From: Rubrivivax sp.
GTDB taxonomy: Bacteria; Pseudomonadota; Gammaproteobacteria; Burkholderiales; Burkholderiaceae
Direction of reading: 5' to 3'
NCBI GenBank assembly: GCA_004211235.1
Contig: SEEY01000080.1
Location: 1-10,736, forward strand
Length of the DNA: 10,736 nucleotides
Both the position numbers and the translations under genes were made by a program. The notes under the pieces are model-generated. The model was not told the DNA's origin. It ran no database searches and saw only the letters and a program-made list of their open reading frames with translations. Positions within the stretch are counted from its first letter, which is position 1; every line of letters begins with the position of its first letter. Below are positions 6,794-10,736 of the stretch, in pieces.

Positions 6794-6814
6794 GGGGCGC
6801 TGACGCAGCACCCC
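6794..6814 (+). terminator. Possible weak terminator between convergent genes
   Basis: GGGG-C-GCT, loop GACGC, AGC-A-CCCC form a 7-bp stem with one C/A mismatch, located between the aldo/keto reductase stop (6786) and the patatin-like stop (6824). Only GATTTG follows, so the T tract is poor. It might act in either direction, but the evidence is structural only. Confidence 0.3.
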
Positions 6815-6823
6815 GATTTGCAC

Positions 6824-8206
6824 CTACTCGCCGCGCTGCAGTGCCCTCGAGAACTGGCGCACTTCTGGATTGCCATCCACGACGCGCCTGCCGGCCGCGA
6901 TGAGCAGATCGACCTGCTCGGGCGGCAGCTTCAGCCGTGTCGGGATGGCGTTCAGCGCAGCCTCATCGGCGTCCGGCAGGTCGGCGAAGCTGATGTGGGT
7001 GACGCTGAACTTGATGTCCTCGCAGCGCCAGTCCGGATTGCGCGCCAGCAGCGCCGCCTTGCGCTCGTCGCTCAGGCTGCAGCGGTAGGTGACGATGTCG
7101 CGCTCCCAGTTGCGCACCATCGGCACGAAGCCGGAATAGCTCATGCGCATCGTGCTTTCGATGGCTGTGTCCACCGCGCCGGCCGCGATGTCCAGGCCCG
7201 ACGGGCCCGACACCTGGCGCGCCCAGTCGCTGCTCGGGCCCTGGCCGGCGTCGACGACGATGAAGAGCAGCCGCCGCAGCGTGGCCGCGTCCTGCTCCGG
7301 AATGGGGCCGTAGGGCGTGTTGAGCAGCACGCGGCTCTGCAGGATGGACACCAGCCCGAGGTTGTCGGTGAGGCCGCCGTCGACCAGCTTCAGATAGCGG
7401 CCGCTGCGCGTGTCGCCGTTGTCGCGGAAAAGCCGGGCCAGCGCCTGGCGCAGGCGGAACTGGTCGTCGCGTTCGGTGCCCTTGGTCTGGATGCCCGGCG
7501 GCACCGCCACCTTGCAGGCCTCGGGGAAGCGCTCCACCACGACGGGTGCGAAGAACAGCGGCACGGCCATCGAGGCCGCCACTGCCTCGGACACCGGGTA
7601 GCTCGCCAGGTCGCTGCACAGCGCATCGAAGGAGCGCTCGTGGAAGGGAAAGGCCAGGCGGTACTGCACATTGCTGGCATTGATCCAGACCACGGGCCGG
7701 GCGCGCCTGAACATGTCGGCGAAGGTGGCGCCCTTGAAGACATCGTTCTCCAGCCAGTCGTTGAAGTCGCTGCGGTCATTCAGCCCTCCCGAGAACAGAC
7801 GGAACAGGTTCGCCGGGTTCAGCAGGCTGAAGCGCAGCCCTGCCTCGCCATCGCGCAGCAGCACCTTGTCGCGGAAATCGCGCAGGCCCTCGCTGCCATG
7901 CAGGCCGAAATAAGCCGCCGTGAGCGAGCCGCCCGACACGCTGGTGATGAAGCTCACGTCGTCCAGCAACTGCCGACCAGGGGCGGCGCCCTGCTCCCGC
8001 AGCCCTTCCAGCACACCGTAGGCGAAAGCCGCCGCACGCAGGCCGCCGCCCGAGAAGCTCAGCGCGACCACCGTGTCCGCCTGCGTGCCGTCGCTCACGC
8101 GGGTGATCGGCTGAGCCACCGCCGGCTTGTTGCGCGGCAGGTTGGTCGGCGCGCTGGCGCAAGCGGCCAGCAGCAGGCATGACAGGCTCAGCAGCAGTGC
8201 GCGCAT
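6824..8206 (-). CDS. Patatin-like phospholipase family lipoprotein
   Basis: A 460-residue patatin-like hydrolase, probably acting on phospholipids or other acyl esters. It starts with a lipoprotein signal (MRALLLSLSCLLLAACAS) whose lipobox L13-A-A-C16 marks lipidation at C16. The residues after the cysteine are A and S, not D, which favours outer-membrane sorting. The oxyanion-hole motif is FSGGGLRAAAF (51-61). The nucleophile is S91 in SVSGG, a variant of GxSxG with serine in the first glycine position. The catalytic dyad is completed by D276 in VDGGLTDNLG. About 180 residues after the dyad aspartate show no other motif I recognise. The ATG at 8206 has AAGGA nine bases upstream and gives the signal peptide, so I prefer it to longer in-frame starts. 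The gene stands alone: it diverges from dinB and converges on the aldo/keto reductase. Confidence 0.9.
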   Translation of the reverse strand: MRALLLSLSCLLLAACASAPTNLPRNKPAVAQPITRVSDGTQADTVVALSFSGGGLRAAAFAYGVLEGLREQGAAPGRQLLDDVSFITSVSGGSLTAAYFGLHGSEGLRDFRDKVLLRDGEAGLRFSLLNPANLFRLFSGGLNDRSDFNDWLENDVFKGATFADMFRRARPVVWINASNVQYRLAFPFHERSFDALCSDLASYPVSEAVAASMAVPLFFAPVVVERFPEACKVAVPPGIQTKGTERDDQFRLRQALARLFRDNGDTRSGRYLKLVDGGLTDNLGLVSILQSRVLLNTPYGPIPEQDAATLRRLLFIVVDAGQGPSSDWARQVSGPSGLDIAAGAVDTAIESTMRMSYSGFVPMVRNWERDIVTYRCSLSDERKAALLARNPDWRCEDIKFSVTHISFADLPDADEAALNAIPTRLKLPPEQVDLLIAAGRRVVDGNPEVRQFSRALQRGE

Positions 8207-8310
8207 GGGCAGCGTTCCTTGAGTGGTGGCGGGCAGGGCGACGCCGGTGATTGTGCCCAGCCGGCCCGGTGCGCGGTGCCTGCTGCCGGGCCCTGTCAGC
8301 ACACCCACGG

Positions 8311-8316
8311 GACAAT
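8311..8316 (+). promoter_or_regulatory. Possible -10 element giving a leaderless dinB transcript
   Basis: GACAAT (four of six consensus bases) lies seven bases before the dinB ATG at 8324, so transcription would begin at or next to the start codon. No Shine-Dalgarno sequence is present, in keeping with a leaderless message. No good -35 hexamer is seen. I found no CTGT-N8-ACAG LexA-type box in the 117 bp between the patatin-like gene and dinB. Confidence 0.3.
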
Positions 8317-8323
8317 CGCGCCC

Positions 8324-9529
8324 ATGCTGCAGCCCCTTCGCTGGATCGCCCACCTCGACATGGACGCCTTCTACGCGTCCGTCGAGCTGCTGCGCTATCC
8401 GCAGCTGCGGGGCGAGGCGGTCGTGATCGGCGGCCGGCGCGCGGATGCGCCCAGACAGCTCGACGACGGCAGCTGGAAATACGCCCGGCTGCGCGACTAC
8501 ACCGGCCGCGGCGTGGTCACCACCAGCACCTATGCCGCGCGCGACCTCGGCGTGTTCTCGGCCATGGGCCTGATGAAGGCCGCGCTGCGCGCGCCGGACG
8601 CCATCCTGCTGCCGGCCGACTTCGACAGCTACCGCAAGTATTCGAGGTTGTTCAAGGCGGCCGTCGCCGAGGTGGCGCCCGTCATCGAGGACCGCGGCAT
8701 CGACGAGATCTACATCGACCTCACCGACGTGCCCGGCGTGCGCGATGCCGTCGGCCATGACCCGCTCGGCGGCGTCAAGGCCGTGGCGCGCGAGATCAAG
8801 AACTCGGTCGGCCGGGCGACCGGCCTGACCTGCTCCATCGGGGTCACGCCCAACAAGCTGCTGTCCAAAATCGCCAGCGAACTGGACAAGCCCGACGGCA
8901 TCACCGTGCTGACGCTGGACGACATCCCGCGCCTGATCTGGCCGCTGGCGGTGCGCAAGATCAACGGCATCGGCCCCAAGGCCGGGGACCGCCTCGTCAA
9001 GCTCGGGCTGGAGACCGTGGGCGACATCGCCGCCGCCGACCCGGCCTGGCTGGTCGAGCAGTTCGGCGACAGCTACGGGCAGTGGCTGCATGCCGCGGCG
9101 CACGGGCGCGACAGCCGCCCCGTCGTCACGCACAGCGAGCCGGTATCCATCAGCCGCGAGACGACCTTCGAGCGTGACCTGCATGCCGTGCATGACCGCG
9201 TGCTGCTCGGCGGCATCATGGACGAGCTCTGCGAGCGGCTCTCGCAGGACCTCGCGCGCAAGCGCTATGCCGGCAAGACGGTCGGCATCAAGCTGCGCTT
9301 CGAGGGCTTCGTGACCGTCACGCGCGACCAGACGCTCAAGGTCCCGGTCACCCGTGCGGCCGACATCCGCCACGCCGTCGGCCTGTGCCTGAAGCGCGTC
9401 AAGTTCGACAAGCGGCTGCGGCTGATGGGCGTGCGCATCGGCAACCTCGTGCCCGCCAGCGTGGCACAGGCCGCGGCGCCGGCCGAGCCCACCCGGGAGC
9501 CGGAGCGAGAGAATCTGTCCCTCTTCTGA
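8324..9529 (+). CDS. dinB: Y-family DNA polymerase (DNA polymerase IV-like)
   Basis: A 401-residue error-prone translesion polymerase. The palm carries D12-M-D14 followed by the steric-gate position Y17 (HLDMDAFYASVE), and the second catalytic pair D127-E128 in RGIDEIYIDLT. The finger segment TTSTYAARDLGVFSAMGL, the TGLTCSIGVTPNKLLSKIASELDKPDG block and the helix-hairpin-helix INGIGPKAGDRL all match DinB. The little-finger region holds SREPTTF-like SISRETTFERDLH and KTVGIKLRF. Compared with E. coli Pol IV there is an insertion of about 22 residues (39-61, including RLRDYTGRG) in the fingers, which I recall from betaproteobacterial relatives. The protein ends NLSLF, close to the QL(S/D)LF beta-clamp-binding pentapeptide. 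The ATG at 8324 was chosen because the conserved fold begins at once. The stop TGA shares its A with the next gene's ATG, so the two are translationally coupled. Confidence 0.93.
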   Translation: MLQPLRWIAHLDMDAFYASVELLRYPQLRGEAVVIGGRRADAPRQLDDGSWKYARLRDYTGRGVVTTSTYAARDLGVFSAMGLMKAALRAPDAILLPADFDSYRKYSRLFKAAVAEVAPVIEDRGIDEIYIDLTDVPGVRDAVGHDPLGGVKAVAREIKNSVGRATGLTCSIGVTPNKLLSKIASELDKPDGITVLTLDDIPRLIWPLAVRKINGIGPKAGDRLVKLGLETVGDIAAADPAWLVEQFGDSYGQWLHAAAHGRDSRPVVTHSEPVSISRETTFERDLHAVHDRVLLGGIMDELCERLSQDLARKRYAGKTVGIKLRFEGFVTVTRDQTLKVPVTRAADIRHAVGLCLKRVKFDKRLRLMGVRIGNLVPASVAQAAAPAEPTREPERENLSLF

Positions 9530-10736
9530 TGGCCGATTCCGCGACCTCCCCTTCCTGGACCTACACCGTCTCGGTACGCAGCCTGTGCGAGTTCACCGCC
9601 AAGCGCGGCAGCCTGGACCGCCGCTTCACGCCTTCGGCCACGTCGCTCGAAGGCCAGGCCGGCCAGCTCGCCGTGCTGGCGCGCCGCTCGCCGGGCTACG
9701 AGACCGAGCTGCCGCTGGAAGCCGTGCACGGCAACCTGCGCGTGCGCGGCCGGGCCGATGGCTACGAGGCGGACGTGAACCGGCTGGAGGAGATCAAGAC
9801 CATCCGCGGCCCGCTCGCCCTCATCCCCGACAACCGCCGGGCGCTGCACTGGGCGCAGCTGGAGACCTACGGTGCCCTGATCGCCGCCGACCGCGGCCTG
9901 GTGGAACTGGAGCTGGCCCTCGTCTACGTGGACGCCGACACCCAGCACGAAACCGTGCTGCGCCAGAAAGCCAGCGCCGCGCCGCTGCAGGCGGCCTTCG
10001 AGGCGCGGTGTGCGCAGTTCGAGGCCTGGGCGGCGCAAGAGGCCGCGCACCGCGCCGCCCGCGATGCCGGCCTGGGTGCCCTGCCCTTTCCGCTCGGCGG
10101 GCTGCGCCCCGGGCAGCGCCTGCTGGCCGAGGCCGTCTACCGCGCCGCTGCAAGCGGCCGCTGCCTGCTGGCCCAGGCGCCCACCGGCATCGGCAAGACG
10201 CTCGGCACGCTTTACCCGCTGCTGCGCGCCATGCCCGGCCGGCAGCTCGACAAGATCGGCTACATGACCTGCAAGGGCACCGGCCGCATCACGGCGCTGG
10301 AAGCCCTGCACGCGCTGCGCGAGGCCGCGCCCGCCAAGGCGCTGCGGGTGCTGACGCTGGTGGCCAGGGAGCAGGCCTGCGAGCACCCGGACAAGGCCTG
10401 CCACGGCGACGCCTGCCCGCTGGCCAACGGCTTCTATGACAAGTTGGCCGCAGCCCGCGCCGAGGCCGTGCAGACCGGCTGGCTGGACCCCGCCGCCCAG
10501 CGCCGCATTGCGCTCAGGCACGGCGTCTGTCCCTACTACCTCGGCCAGGAGTTGCTGCGCTGGGCCGATGTGGTGGTGGGCGACGTGCACCACGCCTTCG
10601 ACCCCCACGGCCAGCTCTACGGCCTGGCCCAGGCCCAGGGGTGGAAGCTGGCGCTGCTGGTGGACGAGGCGCACAACCTCGTCGACCGGGCGCGCGACAT
10701 GTACAGCACGAGTATCAGCCTCGCGCAGGTGCGCGA
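9529..10736 (+). CDS. PD-(D/E)XK nuclease / XPD-DinG-type helicase fusion, N-terminal part (cut by window edge)
   Basis: The frame is open from the ATG at 9529 to the window end (402 residues seen). Residues about 10-150 look like a RecB/Cas4-type PD-(D/E)XK nuclease: D77 in GRADGY, E88-I-K90 in LEEIKT, and Q110-x3-Y114 in QLETYGAL. A linker rich in alanine follows. Then comes an SF2 helicase of the XPD/DinG (COG1199) type, with the Q-motif LRPGQ (192-196) and Walker A APTGIGKT (217-224). Four cysteines C284, C291, C296 and C334 are spaced like the iron-sulphur cluster of XPD. CPYYLGQELLRWADVVV (334-350) and DEAH (379-382) complete the visible part. Such a protein would unwind and trim DNA in repair. 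The start overlaps the dinB stop by one base, implying co-expression with the polymerase. The C-terminal helicase half is beyond the edge. Helicase identity is firm; the nuclease is supported by motif order and spacing. Confidence 0.88.
   Translation, partial: MADSATSPSWTYTVSVRSLCEFTAKRGSLDRRFTPSATSLEGQAGQLAVLARRSPGYETELPLEAVHGNLRVRGRADGYEADVNRLEEIKTIRGPLALIPDNRRALHWAQLETYGALIAADRGLVELELALVYVDADTQHETVLRQKASAAPLQAAFEARCAQFEAWAAQEAAHRAARDAGLGALPFPLGGLRPGQRLLAEAVYRAAASGRCLLAQAPTGIGKTLGTLYPLLRAMPGRQLDKIGYMTCKGTGRITALEALHALREAAPAKALRVLTLVAREQACEHPDKACHGDACPLANGFYDKLAAARAEAVQTGWLDPAAQRRIALRHGVCPYYLGQELLRWADVVVGDVHHAFDPHGQLYGLAQAQGWKLALLVDEAHNLVDRARDMYSTSISLAQVR

Noticed and set aside
4560..6876. 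Two long minus-strand frames (5747-4560 and 6876-5686) opposite the acyltransferase and aldo/keto reductase genes
   Set aside because: Both mirror well-supported plus-strand genes and have composition-driven sequence with no motif.
6818..8182. A 454-codon plus-strand frame across the patatin-like gene
   Set aside because: It is antisense to clear catalytic motifs, and the product is low-complexity A/R/Q/H-rich sequence typical of a GC shadow.
8207..9373. A 389-codon upstream extension of the patatin-like frame, antisense to dinB
   Set aside because: The extension would bury the lipoprotein signal peptide inside the protein, and it lacks any domain. The start at 8206 has a good ribosome-binding site and signal sequence.
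9265..10674. A 469-codon minus-strand frame opposite dinB and the helicase gene
   Set aside because: It spans the antisense of two coupled genes with complete motifs and contains no recognisable domain.
1..10736. Search for CRISPR repeats, insertion-sequence ends, tRNA genes, toxin-antitoxin pairs or defence islands
   Set aside because: No regularly spaced repeats, terminal inverted repeats with a transposase, or tRNA-like cloverleaf were seen. The PIN domain belongs to a PhoH fusion and not to a two-gene toxin-antitoxin module.

Overview
The window is a GC-rich, densely packed stretch of ordinary-looking bacterial chromosome. Codon use, protein sequences and gene order point to a betaproteobacterium of the order Burkholderiales, perhaps near the Rubrivivax/Leptothrix/Roseateles group; the family is inferred by recognition and was not tested by a search. 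I see no tRNA, rRNA, CRISPR array, insertion sequence, prophage or attachment site.

Layout. On the minus strand, positions 1-1718 hold the start of hom (homoserine dehydrogenase, cut by the left edge), preceded by an AlaA-type aminotransferase that probably begins at a TTG codon; together they look like an amino-acid operon running leftwards. Divergently on the plus strand come a small Mth938-like protein (1836-2210) and a Bcp/PrxQ peroxiredoxin (2349-2828). The peroxiredoxin lacks the usual resolving cysteine, and its leader carries a perfect TGTGA-N6-TCACA palindrome. A clear intrinsic terminator (2914-2942) separates it from a PIN-PhoH fusion protein (2995-4692). The stop codon of the PhoH gene overlaps the start of a membrane acyltransferase of the acyltransferase-3 family (4689-5738), which is followed by an aldo/keto reductase (5806-6786).

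The aldo/keto reductase converges on a minus-strand patatin-like lipoprotein gene (8206-6824). Divergent from that lies a probable two-gene DNA-repair operon: a DinB-type Y-family polymerase (8324-9529), then a gene overlapping it by one base (9529 to beyond the right edge). The second gene encodes an N-terminal PD-(D/E)XK (RecB/Cas4-like) nuclease domain fused to an XPD/DinG-type iron-sulphur helicase.

How the genes work together. Most are housekeeping or stress functions: threonine/methionine precursor and alanine synthesis, peroxide detoxification, RNA processing, envelope modification, lipid hydrolysis and lesion bypass. The least ordinary part is the right end, where a translesion polymerase is translationally linked to a nuclease-helicase fusion. 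The ATGA overlap of a PIN-PhoH gene with a membrane acyltransferase is the second oddity. I found no convincing evidence of a wholly new defence or mobile system.
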